Source of the DNA: [Phormidium] sp. LEGE 05292
GTDB lineage: Bacteria; Cyanobacteriota; Cyanobacteriia; Cyanobacteriales; Aerosakkonemataceae
Assembly (NCBI RefSeq): GCF_015207735.1
Contig: NZ_JADEWG010000023.1
Location: 1-64,000, forward strand
Length of the DNA: 64,000 nucleotides
Reading direction: 5' to 3'
In this document: one piece after another, positions 40,526 through 49,961 of the stretch
Layout of the letters: each line of letters starts with the position of its first letter
How positions within the stretch are numbered: the first letter of the stretch is position 1
Made by a program: the position numbers and the translations under genes
The notes under the pieces: generated by a model
The model's input: only the letters and a program-made list of their open reading frames with translations
Told to the model about the DNA's origin: nothing
Databases searched by the model: none

Positions 40526-41899
40526 TTACTTAGTTACTACCATTTTTACACCTCCCACAGGTGCCATTGTGATGCCGCGACGTGCAGGTACTACGGGACG
40601 ATTTTCGGCAAGTTTTAGTTGAGTGCGCCGCAATATTGTTGCTAAAACTAATTTCATTTCAAACATGGCAAATGCCATTCCGATACAGCGCCGATTTCCG
40701 CCACCAAAGGGGAAAAATTCATAAGGGGAAAATTGCCGTTCTAGAAAACGTTCTGGTTTAAATTGTTTGGATTGCGGATATAAGTCTTCTCGATGATGTA
40801 CTAAATAAATACAGGGTGCGAGTATAGTTCCTGGCTGAAATTCATAGTCCATAATCTTGATTGGTGCTTGGACAATTCGAGGAAAAGTAAATAAAACTAC
40901 TGGATAAATTCGCAGGGTTTCACAACAAACAGCGTTGAGGTAAGGTAGTTTGGTAATTGCCATTAAGTCGAGATTTTCGCCAAGGGAATTTAACTCATTG
41001 AGTAATTTTTCTTTGACTTCTGGAAGATGATGAATCCAGTATAATGCCCAAGCTAAGGCTGTAGCTGTGGTTTCATGTCCGGCAAACAAAAGCGTCATTA
41101 ATTCATCTCTTAATTCGGCTTCTGTCATTGGTTGTCCGGCTTCATCTCTGGCGGATAACATTAATGTGAGAATGTCTTCGCCTGAGAAGTCGTTAGCAGT
41201 TTTTCTTTCTCTAATTTCAGCATTAAGTAATTCGTTAATTTGCTGTTTTTGGCGGATAAATTTACCCCAAGGACTCCATGCACCTAAGTCTTTTTGCAGT
41301 AATGGTAATAGGATAAAAGTAGACTTTAAAGGTGAGCCAATTGTATCTATAAGTGTCCCCATTAGTTCGCGGAGTTGGTAATAACGTTCTCCTTCATCTA
41401 AACCAAAGATGCTGCGTAAAATTACCCTTAAGGAGATTTGTTGCATTGCCTCACGCGCCGAGAAAATTTGCCCGATTTCCCATTGATTAATTACTTGTTC
41501 GGTAAGTTCGCAAATAGTGTTACCATAGGCTTTCATTCTTTCGCCATGAAATGAGGGAAGCAAAAGTTTTCTTTGCTGTTGATGATAATTGCCATCATGC
41601 AAGGTGAGAGAATAATCGCCTAGTAAAGGGCGGATAATTTCGTTCCCTTGAGCAGAATTAAAAGTTTTGGAGTCGGCTGTAAAGATTTCTTGAATTGCTT
41701 GGGGATTACTAATAACTACTTGAGTGGGAAATCCGGCAAATTTTGATGTATAAAAATCTCCGTATTCTTGGGCATATTTTTCTAGGTATTTAAATGGTTG
41801 GAAAATGGCACGGATTGTTTGAATAAATCGGGAAACTTTGGGGCCATCAGGTAGATTTTTAATGGGTTGAGCTTGCCTATTTTCTGATATTGTTACCAT
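40526..41899 (-). CDS. Cytochrome P450 (CYP110-like)
   Basis: This 457-residue haem monooxygenase has the I-helix AGHETTATALAW, K-helix ETLR (CCETLRIYPV), the PERF region (FKPERFLE), and the haem loop FPFGGGNRRCIG with the axial cysteine. No membrane anchor is seen. CYP110-class enzymes of cyanobacteria hydroxylate fatty acids, alkanes or terpenes. Proximity to hopanoid genes (SHC begins 5 kb on) is suggestive but not tight. Confidence 0.93.
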   Translation of the reverse strand: MVTISENRQAQPIKNLPDGPKVSRFIQTIRAIFQPFKYLEKYAQEYGDFYTSKFAGFPTQVVISNPQAIQEIFTADSKTFNSAQGNEIIRPLLGDYSLTLHDGNYHQQQRKLLLPSFHGERMKAYGNTICELTEQVINQWEIGQIFSAREAMQQISLRVILRSIFGLDEGERYYQLRELMGTLIDTIGSPLKSTFILLPLLQKDLGAWSPWGKFIRQKQQINELLNAEIRERKTANDFSGEDILTLMLSARDEAGQPMTEAELRDELMTLLFAGHETTATALAWALYWIHHLPEVKEKLLNELNSLGENLDLMAITKLPYLNAVCCETLRIYPVVLFTFPRIVQAPIKIMDYEFQPGTILAPCIYLVHHREDLYPQSKQFKPERFLERQFSPYEFFPFGGGNRRCIGMAFAMFEMKLVLATILRRTQLKLAENRPVVPARRGITMAPVGGVKMVVTK

Positions 41900-42037
41900 T
41901 TGGACTTCTCCTGTGGGAATTGGCGATCGCTAAAATTTTAACCAAATTAATTTACTATTGCTCTCACATCATAACTATAATGTAAAATTACCAGCATAAG
42001 CCATTAAATTTAACCATCTGTCCTACTAACACAACTC

Positions 42038-43498
42038 ATGCAAAACTTCCCAGAAAACATTAACGGAATTCCTAACATTTCCGGTTGGGAAAGCGAACTC
42101 TTTTCCGTGACGCAACAAAATCAACCAATCTTCCTAGCCAAAACCAATATTAAATTATCCCAAGTACAAGCTGTATTTGCCATAGCCCTACACCTACACC
42201 AACCCACAATTCCTGCTGGACAAAATGGCGAATTAATTAGCAATTTACAGTATATGTTTGAACATCCCAACGAAGGAGATAATCACAACGCTGCACCCTT
42301 CGCTAATTGTTACAAACGCATGGCAGATTTCATTCCCGAATTAGTTAGTAATGGCTGCAATCCTCGCGTCATGTTAGATTATTCTGGCAATCTTTTATGG
42401 GGATTGCGACAAATATGGGGAGGAGATATATTAGAAAATCTGAAACGAATTGCGATCGATCCTAATTATCAACCTTATGTAGAATGGTTAGGTACAATGT
42501 GGAGTCATTCAGTTGTTCCTTCCACTCCCATTCCAGATATTAAATTACATATTCAAGCTTGGCAACATCATTTTGCCGCAATATTTGGTTGGGAAGCTTT
42601 AGCCAGAGTCAAGGGTTTTTCCCCGCCAGAAATGCACTTACCAAATCATCCTGATACTTTGTTTCAATTTGTCAAAGCTTTAAAAGAATGCGGCTATCGT
42701 TGGTTATTAGTACAAGAACATTCCGTCGAAACTCTTGATGGTAAACCTTTACAAAATCGCCATTTACCCCATCGTTTAGTTGCCCGAAATTCCCAAGGGG
42801 AAGAAATTAGCATTACCGCTTTAATTAAAACTCAAGGTTCCGATACTAAATTAGTCGGACAAATGCAGCCTTATTACGAAGCAAAAACTTTATCTCGACA
42901 AAAGTTAGGTGGTGTGGAAATTCCACCAATAGTTAGTCAAATTGGGGATGGAGAAAATGGCGGAGTGATGATGAATGAATTTCCTAGTGCTTTCTTCCGC
43001 GCTTGTTATGAAATCAAGGATAATGGCGGAGGAACATCGGGAATTGTGGCGATGAATGGCACAGAATATTTAGAATTAATCGAAGAAGCAGGTTGTCATT
43101 CTGATAGTTATCCCACTTGTCAACCCATTAGTCAACATTTGATTTGGCAGAAAGTTTCGCCAGAAAATTGTACTCCAGATGCAGTAGCTAAGGCAATTCA
43201 GGAATTGAAAGAAACCAATCATAACTTTCATGTGGATGGTGCATCTTGGACAAATCATATTAGCTGGGTGAAAGGGTACGAAAATGTTTTGTCTCCGATG
43301 AATCAGTTGAGTGCTTTGTTTCATCAAAAAGTTGATTCGTTGCCAGCAAGGGTAACTCAAGAAGCTGATTATCGGGAAGCTTTAATGTATAATTTGTTGT
43401 TGCAAACTAGTTGTTTTCGGTATTGGGGACAAGGAATGTGGACTGATTTTGCCAAGGAAATTTATCGTCGTGGGGAAGTAGCCGTAAATAAGTTGTAA
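42038..43498 (+). CDS. Glycoside hydrolase family 57-type protein
   Basis: This 486-residue protein has the GH57 (beta/alpha)7 start AIALHLHQPTIPAG and the sequence FSPPEMHLPNHPDTL. A conserved LDYSGNLLWGL strand and WSHSVVPSTPIPD follow. The family contains alpha-amylases, branching enzymes and alpha-1,6-type enzymes acting on alpha-glucans in the cytosol. I do not see a clear enough pattern to choose the activity. The gene ends 2 bases before the tandem hairpin array. Confidence 0.85.
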   Translation: MQNFPENINGIPNISGWESELFSVTQQNQPIFLAKTNIKLSQVQAVFAIALHLHQPTIPAGQNGELISNLQYMFEHPNEGDNHNAAPFANCYKRMADFIPELVSNGCNPRVMLDYSGNLLWGLRQIWGGDILENLKRIAIDPNYQPYVEWLGTMWSHSVVPSTPIPDIKLHIQAWQHHFAAIFGWEALARVKGFSPPEMHLPNHPDTLFQFVKALKECGYRWLLVQEHSVETLDGKPLQNRHLPHRLVARNSQGEEISITALIKTQGSDTKLVGQMQPYYEAKTLSRQKLGGVEIPPIVSQIGDGENGGVMMNEFPSAFFRACYEIKDNGGGTSGIVAMNGTEYLELIEEAGCHSDSYPTCQPISQHLIWQKVSPENCTPDAVAKAIQELKETNHNFHVDGASWTNHISWVKGYENVLSPMNQLSALFHQKVDSLPARVTQEADYREALMYNLLLQTSCFRYWGQGMWTDFAKEIYRRGEVAVNKL

Positions 43499-43500
43499 TA

Positions 43501-44036
43501 CAGGTTCGTTGTGAGCACTTCAGTGCGATTAGTTAGGAAAGAGAACGACTGAAGTCGTCACAACGAACAGGTCTGTTGTGAGCACTTTAGTGCGATTAGT
43601 TAGGAAAGAGAACGACTGAAGTCGTCACAACGAACAGGTCTGTTGTGAGCACTTTAGTGCGATTAGTTAGGAAAGAGAACGACTGAAGTCGTCACAACGA
43701 ACAGGTCTGTTGTGAGCACTTCAGTGCGATTAGTTAGGAAAGAGAACGACTGAAGTCGTCACAACGAACAGGTCTGTTGTGAGCACTTTAGTGCGATTAG
43801 TTAGGAAAGAGAACGACTGAAGTCGTCACAACGAACAGGTCTGTTGTGAGCACTTTAGTGCGATTAGTTAGGAAAGAGAACGACTGAAGTCGTCACAACG
43901 AACAGGTCTGTTGTGAGCACTTTAGTGCGATTAGTTAGGAAAAAAACGACTGAAGTCGTCACAACGAACAGGTCTGTTGTGAGCACTTTAGTGCGATTAG
44001 TTAGGAAAGAGAACGACTGAAGTCGTCACAACAAAC
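43501..44036. repeat. Eight-copy tandem array of a 67-bp hairpin unit
   Basis: Units begin at 43501, 43568, 43635, 43702, 43769, 43836, 43903 and 43969; unit 7 is 66 bp. Each unit is an imperfect 20-bp inverted repeat (TTCGTTGTGA... / ...TCACAACGAA). It holds two mini-palindromes, GCACT-tt-AGTGC (TC loop in units 1 and 4) and CGACT-GA-AGTCG, separated by GATTAGTTAGGAAAGAGAA. Variation between units is only a few bases. Single relatives of the unit lie at 58343-58408, 10092-10119 and 40490-40517. Confidence 0.9.
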
Positions 44037-44139
44037 TAATACTAACTTAATGTTTTATGGAATTCATTGGGATTTGTATATGGTTTTTTGATGGGGAATG
44101 TGGGATAATTTAATAGTTGCATCCAGATTATTGTATTTT

Positions 44140-44661
44140 ATGATTGAAAGCCAAGTAGAAAATCGATCGCCTCTAAAGCGTTTAATTATCAGCTTGTTAT
44201 CTCTGTTAATTGCGACTATTCTTTTGTTAGGAATGAATATAGTTTCTCCCGGAGGAATGACAATGTTTGCAGGGAAAAGACCTACTAATCTTGGTGTCAA
44301 CGATGGTAAATTAGCAGCTTGTCCCAGTTCACCTAATTGTGTTAGTAGCCAAAGCACAGATACGCTGCACAAAATTGAGCCATTAACCTATAATACCTCT
44401 GCTGCGGAAGCAATGGCGGATTTAAAAAAGGTAATTGAATCACAAGAAAGAACTAAGATTATTTCCCAATCTCCTAACTACATCTACGCCGAATTTAAAA
44501 CCAAGTTAATGGGATTTGTGGATGATGTAGAATTTTATCTGGATGAAGCAGTAAAAGTAATTCATGTGCGTTCTGCCTCCAGGTTAGGAGAATCGGATTT
44601 AGGCGTGAATCGGAACCGAATTGAAACTATTAGAGCCGCATTTGATACATTGAAAGGTTAA
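44140..44661 (+). CDS. DUF1499 protein, membrane-anchored
   Basis: A protein of about 173 residues from ATG 44140 (MIESQVEN...). One N-terminal membrane helix (LIISLLSLLIATILLLGM) is followed by a DUF1499 domain: LAACPSSPNCVSSQ, YAEFKTKLMGFVDDVEFYLDE, and VRSASRLGESDLGVNRNRIE. These are typical marks. It is probably tethered with the domain outside the cytoplasm. Function of the family is unknown. The frame is open to 44098, but the upstream codons have no support. Confidence 0.88.
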   Translation: MIESQVENRSPLKRLIISLLSLLIATILLLGMNIVSPGGMTMFAGKRPTNLGVNDGKLAACPSSPNCVSSQSTDTLHKIEPLTYNTSAAEAMADLKKVIESQERTKIISQSPNYIYAEFKTKLMGFVDDVEFYLDEAVKVIHVRSASRLGESDLGVNRNRIETIRAAFDTLKG

Positions 44662-44732
44662 TAATAGTACAGTGGTATTTTCCCGCTTAGATGGAATGGA
44701 GATTTGCGATCGCAAAAAAGTAAGGTCAAATA

Positions 44733-46244
44733 ATGGCAACAGAAACCCATAATAAAAAAGTAGTTGTTATTGGTGCAGGTTGGGCAGGATTAGGCGCAAC
44801 ATATCACTTAGCAAAACAAGGATATGATGTCACATTATTAGAAGCAGGCGCATATCCTGGCGGTTTAGTTGCAGGTTGGAAAACTCCAGGGGGACGTTCT
44901 GTAGAAGCCGGAATACATGGCTTTTGGTATCCTTATAAAAACATCTTTTCTCTAATCAACGAACTAGAAATAAATCCCTTTACAGATTGGACTCGTTCTT
45001 CCCAATATTCCCCCGCCGGATTAGAAGTAGAATCCCCCATTTTTCAACAAGAACCATTACTTCCCACACCTTTAGGAACATTTATTTACACTCAATTTAA
45101 ACGCCTACCATTAATTGATAGACTTTCCGCCTTACCTTTACTTTATACCTTAGTAGACTTTGACAATTCCGATGCAGCTTGGCGACGCTACGACACAGTA
45201 ACCGCCAGAGAACTTTTCAAACAATTTGGAGTTTCTGCCAGACTGTACAAAGACTCCTTTGAACCAATGTTATTAGTCGGATTATTCGCCCCAGGCGAAC
45301 AATGTTCCGCCGCCGCAGCTTTAGGAATGTTGTACTATTTCATCTTGGCGCATCAACCCAACTTTGATGTAGTTTGGTGTCGAGGAACAGTCGGAGAAAA
45401 AATCTTTCGTCCTTGGGTAGAACAAATCGAAAAAGTTGGCGGAAAAGTCTTAACTCAACGCCGAGTCAGTGATTTAATAGTTGATAGCAACAATCGTGCC
45501 ACAGCAGTTGTTTGTGGTGAAGAAGTATTTGATGCAGATGCGGTAATTTTTGCCGTTGGAATTAGCGGAATGCAGAAAATTCTCAGCGGAAGTCCGACAT
45601 TACAAACCCGTCCAGAATTCTGCAATCTTAACAACTTATCAGCAGTTGATGTTTTAGCAACCCGCCTTTGGTTTGACAGAAAAATTGATATTCCCTTACC
45701 TTCAAACGCCTGCTTTGGATTTGACAATACTACAGGTTGGACATTTTTCGATTTAAACGCTTTACATGATGAATACCGCGACGAACCAGGAACGGTTATC
45801 GAAGCCGACTTTTACCACGCCAATCAGTTTTTACCCTTAAGTAACGAAGAAATTGTCCCCATTGTGCAGCGATATTTAGCCACTTGTGTTCCAGGATTTC
45901 GAGAAGCAAAAGTAATTGATAGCAGCGTGATTCGTTTACCCAAAGCAGTTACCCACTTCTTCCCAGGTAGCTATCAATATATGTTGCCAGCAAAGACGAG
46001 TTTCGCTAATGTATTTATGAGTGGTGATTGGATTGTTAACCGTCACGGTTCATGGTCACAGGAAAAAGCTTATGTCACTGGTTTGGAAGCTGCAAATTTA
46101 GTAATTGAACAGTTTAAATTAGGAAGTAAAGCTGAAATTCTCCCAGTTGAACCCGATGAACCGCACATTCAAGCAGCAAGAACAGTTAACCAGTGGACGA
46201 GAGATTTAACTAAAACTCTCCTACCAAACTTTTGGCTACCCTAA
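44733..46244 (+). CDS. FAD-dependent oxidoreductase, carotenoid-desaturase-like
   Basis: This 503-residue flavoprotein has the N-terminal dinucleotide-binding motif VVVIGAGWAGLGATYHLAKQGYDVTLLEA and the PGG loop of phytoene/zeta-carotene desaturases and HpnE-type squalene enzymes. The C-terminal FAD motif reads FMSGDWIVNRHGSWSQEKAYVTGLEAAN. Substrate may be a carotenoid or another isoprenoid. HpnE-like action on hydroxysqualene is conceivable given the nearby hopanoid genes, but the squalene synthase at 63144 is of the single-gene type, which would not need HpnE. Confidence 0.85.
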   Translation: MATETHNKKVVVIGAGWAGLGATYHLAKQGYDVTLLEAGAYPGGLVAGWKTPGGRSVEAGIHGFWYPYKNIFSLINELEINPFTDWTRSSQYSPAGLEVESPIFQQEPLLPTPLGTFIYTQFKRLPLIDRLSALPLLYTLVDFDNSDAAWRRYDTVTARELFKQFGVSARLYKDSFEPMLLVGLFAPGEQCSAAAALGMLYYFILAHQPNFDVVWCRGTVGEKIFRPWVEQIEKVGGKVLTQRRVSDLIVDSNNRATAVVCGEEVFDADAVIFAVGISGMQKILSGSPTLQTRPEFCNLNNLSAVDVLATRLWFDRKIDIPLPSNACFGFDNTTGWTFFDLNALHDEYRDEPGTVIEADFYHANQFLPLSNEEIVPIVQRYLATCVPGFREAKVIDSSVIRLPKAVTHFFPGSYQYMLPAKTSFANVFMSGDWIVNRHGSWSQEKAYVTGLEAANLVIEQFKLGSKAEILPVEPDEPHIQAARTVNQWTRDLTKTLLPNFWLP

Positions 46245-46284
46245 ACCATCTGCGTTCATCTGCATTCTATTTTCTTAAAAATCC

Positions 46285-46318
46285 TTCTGCCCTCTGCCTT
46301 CTGCCTTCTGCCTTCTTA
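46285..46318. repeat. CTGCCTT low-complexity tract
   Basis: CTGCCCTCTGCCTTCTGCCTT-type repeats lie between genes and recur at 53526-53545 and 63100-63133. A CTGCGTTCATCTGC relative of the CGCAGAT repeat is just upstream. Confidence 0.6.
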
Positions 46319-46326
46319 TTAAATCT

Positions 46327-46752
46327 ATGAATCAGCAAAACCCAACGAACTTAACAGTAGAACAATCCCAAAAAATCCTTAAAGAATATAGTTGTATAGA
46401 TATCAAGCCTGTAGAATCAGATTCAGAAAAAGCATTGCTGCGTCAAGCTTTGCAACTAATTGCTGATTTGGCGGATTACTTGAACTTTGGCATCTGCGCT
46501 GAGACGACAGAACAAGGATTTTTAGCTTTACAAAAATACTTAAATGGTCTGGGTTACGATGTTTCTTTAGATACTCAGAAAAGTCAGGAAATTCCTGGTT
46601 CAGTGTACATAAAATTTAACACCAATAAACAGAGTTTTTACTTAGATTCTTACACCGGAAATTATCGCGGAGTGCTTGTATCATGCCAGTCTTCGGCGCG
46701 AGAAGACATCAGTGGAACTTACGGACATCTACCGTTAGATTTATTTGATTAG
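46327..46752 (+). CDS. DUF1824 protein
   Basis: This 141-residue cyanobacterial protein matches DUF1824 throughout: SQKILKEYSCIDIKPVESDSEKALLRQAL, then LADYLNFGICAETTEQGFLALQKYLNGLGYDV and a beta-rich end YIKFNTNKQSFYLDSYTGNYRGVLVSCQ. It is soluble. Function is not known. Confidence 0.92.
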   Translation: MNQQNPTNLTVEQSQKILKEYSCIDIKPVESDSEKALLRQALQLIADLADYLNFGICAETTEQGFLALQKYLNGLGYDVSLDTQKSQEIPGSVYIKFNTNKQSFYLDSYTGNYRGVLVSCQSSAREDISGTYGHLPLDLFD

Positions 46753-46898
46753 TGGGTATAATTCAATCATCTAGGTAATGTGATCAATATCACGACCAAA
46801 TTGGAGTTCAATCACTCTAACTCGACTTTCTCTAAAGCATATTATTTATATCTTGGGTTGTGGGAGTAAACTAGCCACCCAAGGCGAGGTGAGCTATC

Positions 46899-47078
46899 AT
46901 GCAAACAAAACTGATTAAATTCTTAACAGACGAATTGGCGATTCCTTCTTCCTCTATTGAACTTGCTTTACGGCACAATGAAGGAACTCCTGGTTTCTTA
47001 CACATGATTCTTTGGCAGTATGGACTTGTCACATTGCCACAGTTAGATCAAATTTTTGATTGGTTAGAAACAGCATAG
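46899..47078 (+). CDS. DUF2949 small protein
   Basis: Fifty-nine residues starting MQTKLIKFLTDELAIP and ending LDQIFDWLETA, with LHMILWQYGLVTLPQ in between; these are the marks of the cyanobacterial DUF2949 family. GGCGAGGTGAG precedes the ATG as ribosome-binding site. Function unknown. It is convergent with shc, with a hairpin between. Confidence 0.85.
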   Translation: MQTKLIKFLTDELAIPSSSIELALRHNEGTPGFLHMILWQYGLVTLPQLDQIFDWLETA

Positions 47079-47110
47079 TAATCACAATTAAGTATGTTTA
47101 AGCCCAAAGA

Positions 47111-47178
47111 CAGCAGAGAAGCCAAGGAAACGATTTATTCACCGAAAATCGTCAACTCCTTAAGCCCCTCTGCTGCTG
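47111..47178. terminator. Nested hairpin between convergent DUF2949 and shc genes
   Basis: The outer pair is CAGCAGAG (47111) with CTCTGCTG (47168). The inner pairs are AGGA/TCCT and ACGATTT/AAATCGT around an 8-base loop. It sits between two convergent genes, so a bidirectional terminator is the simplest role. T-runs are weak. Confidence 0.4.
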
Positions 47179-47183
47179 ATGTT

Positions 47184-49100
47184 TTAAAGGCTTAACGCAT
47201 GATATCGACCCAAGGCTGTGAGTGGAAAGTGTTGTTGATAGAGGTGGTACTTAATATAGAAGTGGCAAGGAAAGCCAGTACCAGTGAAATAATCCTCGTC
47301 CCAAGTGCCATCTGATTTTTGAGTTGCCAAAAGATAGTTTACTCCCCTATCAATTGCCTCTTTTGCAAAATTTCCCGTCGCCTCGCCTGCTGCGATTAAT
47401 CCGATTAAAGCCCAAGCTGTTTGAGATGCGGTACTATCCCCTTTTCCTTTTAAGCTGGGGTCATTGTAGCTAAAGCAAGTTTCGCCCCATCCACCATCGG
47501 CATTTTGACAATTGACTAACCAAGCTGCACCTTTTTCGATATTACTGCGATGGGTTTTTGGCGCAACTAAAGATAATGCTGCTAATACGCCGCTGGTGCC
47601 ATAAATGTAATTTACTCCCCAACGACCAAACCAACAACCCTCGGCTTCTTGTTCTTTTTTGAGATATTCTAAGGCGCGATTCATGTTGTAATCGTCGAGG
47701 GAAATTTGGCAATTTCCTAACATTTCTAACACTCTAGCGGTGACATCAGCTGTGTTGGGGTCAATCATGGCTTTTAAGTCACCGTAGGGAATCGCATTTA
47801 ACCAATCGGCATTATTATTTAGGTCAAAAGCTGCCCATCCTCCATCTTGACATTGCATGGAAGCAATCCAATCTACGGCGCGATTGATGGCAGCTTGTTT
47901 CAATTTTTCGTTGGGTAGTTTGACCTGATTTAATGCCATGACTATCACGGCTGAATCATCTACGTCTGGATAGAAATTATTGACAAATTCAAACGCCCAA
48001 GCACCAGGTTTTCCCTGTTTATTTTTAACAGCCCAATCACCATACTCAAGGATTTGTTTTTGGATTAACCATTCTCCGGCGCGAACTAATGCGGGGTGAT
48101 TGGGTGCAATTCCTGAATCTACTAAACTTCGCATTACTAATCCTGTATCCCAAACTGGAGAAATGCAAGCTTGGACTCGATAGGTGTTTTCGGTTTCAAT
48201 GGAAAAGTTATCTAATGCTTGCAATCCTCGTTCTACATAAGGGTCGGCTACATCGTAATCCAAAGCCCGTAATGCTAGAAGGGAATTTAACATTGCGGGA
48301 ATAATTCCGCCCCAATCTCCGGTTTCTTCCTGGCGTTCTAATACCCATTTTTCGGCGGCTTTAATTCCTTCTTCCCGGAAAGGAACTAGGTTGAATTTTT
48401 CGGCTAGTTTGAAGGCGTTATCGAGGTGAAGAAATATATCACTCCAATCGTTGTTTTTGGGTAATTCAAATTTGGCATTACCCACTCCTTCGGCGTAAAG
48501 TTCGTCTAATGTAATGGCGGGATTGGTGATGAAAACTGGTTTGCGATCGAACACAATCAATAAAGGTACTGTGCTACCCCTCGCCCAACTGGACATTTCG
48601 TAAATATTGACGGGGAAAAACTCAGGTAAAAACATTACCCAAGGTGGTATGGAAGGAATACCTCGCCAGTCGTAGCAACCAATTAATGCTAAGTGAAGTT
48701 TGGTAAAAATTCTGGCTTTACTAATACCACCTTTGGCTAAAATGAATTCTCGTGCTTTGCTCATGGCGGAGTCAGTTTCCGAGACTCCGAGTAATTTCAG
48801 CGCCATGTAAGCTTCAATTGTGGTGCTTAGTTCGCCGCCGTCGCCGTAAAATAATTCCCAGCCTCCGTGCTCGCGCTGTTCTTTTCGCAAGTAAGCTTCG
48901 GCTTTGTGTAGTGGTCTACTGCTGTCTGTTCCCCAAATTTTATGCAGTAGTACTGCTTCTGAGGTAATCGTCACGTTAGATTGTAATTCCGCCCACCAGT
49001 ATCCGTCGGGATATTGAATGGAAAGTAAGTAATCCTGAGAAGCTTTAATAGCGGCTTCTAAACTCTTGCGGGACACTGTTGTTTTGTCTTGCGTTTGCAT
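47184..49100 (-). CDS. shc: Squalene-hopene cyclase
   Basis: It converts squalene to hopene/hopanol in one polycyclisation, at the membrane. The 638-residue length is usual. The catalytic DxDD is present as D379-V-D381-D382 (FYPDVDDSAV), and several QW repeats are seen (QCQDGGWAAF, QNADGGWGE, QKSDGTWDE). It is the core of the hopanoid region; hpnB, hpnG, hpnA, hpnH and squalene synthase lie within the next 15 kb. Confidence 0.97.
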   Translation of the reverse strand: MQTQDKTTVSRKSLEAAIKASQDYLLSIQYPDGYWWAELQSNVTITSEAVLLHKIWGTDSSRPLHKAEAYLRKEQREHGGWELFYGDGGELSTTIEAYMALKLLGVSETDSAMSKAREFILAKGGISKARIFTKLHLALIGCYDWRGIPSIPPWVMFLPEFFPVNIYEMSSWARGSTVPLLIVFDRKPVFITNPAITLDELYAEGVGNAKFELPKNNDWSDIFLHLDNAFKLAEKFNLVPFREEGIKAAEKWVLERQEETGDWGGIIPAMLNSLLALRALDYDVADPYVERGLQALDNFSIETENTYRVQACISPVWDTGLVMRSLVDSGIAPNHPALVRAGEWLIQKQILEYGDWAVKNKQGKPGAWAFEFVNNFYPDVDDSAVIVMALNQVKLPNEKLKQAAINRAVDWIASMQCQDGGWAAFDLNNNADWLNAIPYGDLKAMIDPNTADVTARVLEMLGNCQISLDDYNMNRALEYLKKEQEAEGCWFGRWGVNYIYGTSGVLAALSLVAPKTHRSNIEKGAAWLVNCQNADGGWGETCFSYNDPSLKGKGDSTASQTAWALIGLIAAGEATGNFAKEAIDRGVNYLLATQKSDGTWDEDYFTGTGFPCHFYIKYHLYQQHFPLTALGRYHALSL

Positions 49101-49351
49101 AATTCTCCGTTCACCCTAGATCGCATCTGCCTTGATGCAGCATAAAGGATTATCCTTTATTTGTTGCGTTTTATAACAGAACTAGCCCGCGAATGGCAAC
49201 AGTATTCACGATTAGAGCGGGATTTTTTATATTTTATTGCCACAAATTTGCAAATTCTCTCTACTTGCTTATTTCCTTGGGTTGATGGCTAACAGATGAG
49301 CATTTGTTATTCTAAAAACATGAAAGAAAAAGTTAAAAAGGAGCGTTGATT

Positions 49352-49624
49352 ATGAATATTTTAGCTTGGGTTGTTTTAGGTTTGTTGGCTGGTGCGATCG
49401 CTAAAGCTATTTATCCCGGATATCAAGGCGGTGGCATTTTAGGTACGCTAATTCTTGGTATTGTTGGTGCTTTCGTTGGCGGCACTTTAGCCACTTTATT
49501 GCAAACAGGAAGTCTGCAACTTACGGCTACAACTCTGAGTATTCCTGGAGTTTTTGTTGCAGTTTTAGGTGCTATTATTGCCATTTGGATTTGGAATTAC
49601 TTCAATCGCAAAGCATATCGTTAA
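49352..49624 (+). CDS. GlsB/YeaQ/YmgE-family small membrane protein
   Basis: This 90-residue, three-helix membrane protein of the transglycosylase-associated family carries MNILAWVVLGLLAGAIAK and the glycine-rich GGILGTLILGIVGAFVGG. Such proteins are often stress-induced; their activity is not established. AAGGAG precedes the start at 49352. A good terminator follows. Confidence 0.92.
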   Translation: MNILAWVVLGLLAGAIAKAIYPGYQGGGILGTLILGIVGAFVGGTLATLLQTGSLQLTATTLSIPGVFVAVLGAIIAIWIWNYFNRKAYR

Positions 49625-49654
49625 ATACACATTTCTCCTACTTGAATTATATTA

Positions 49655-49684
49655 AACGCTCCTAGAAATTGAGGAGCGTTTTTG
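49655..49684 (+). terminator. Rho-independent terminator after the GlsB-type gene
   Basis: AACGCTCCT pairs perfectly with AGGAGCGTT across an 8-base loop, followed by a run of T. Confidence 0.85.
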
Positions 49685-49722
49685 TTATTTTTATTTAATA
49701 ATGCTCGATCTAAATTTTCTAA

Positions 49723-49848
49723 CTATAAAATTGTCAAGTAAGTATCTGCTGATTCTGAGGGTAAAACTTTTAAAGTTTGGTTGCCTAAGTCAGGTTCTAA
49801 ACCGAGTGCTTCTAAGGGAATCACTCCGATTAAAGCATCTCTTGACTT
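49723..49848 (-). pseudogene. C-terminal remnant of a retropepsin-like aspartyl protease
   Basis: Forty-one codons and a stop encode GVIPLEALGLEPDLGNQTL and PSESADTYLTIL. This matches the conserved C-terminal end of cyanobacterial clan AA aspartyl protease-like proteins (often paired with small antitoxin-like genes). An in-frame stop lies just upstream, and the catalytic DTG region is missing. It is a dead fragment in the gap before hpnB. Confidence 0.6.
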
Positions 49849-49961
49849 AATTTATCTTAAGTATGACAAGTTTTTCTGGATAACAGCGATAAAATGAAAG
49901 TTCTTAATGATTACAATACAAAATGTTGTATCCTGCTTTTTGATGTTAATCATTTTACCTT

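Noticed and set aside
43501-44036. CRISPR array
   Set aside because: There are no unique spacers: the entire 67-bp unit repeats, and no cas gene is near.
44064-44372. Minus-strand ORF opposite the DUF1499 gene
   Set aside because: It is the antisense of a clearly recognisable DUF1499 domain and has no family features.
44733-46244. HpnE (hydroxysqualene dehydroxylase)
   Set aside because: The flavoprotein family fits broadly, but no HpnC/HpnD pair is visible, and the desaturase-like call is safer.
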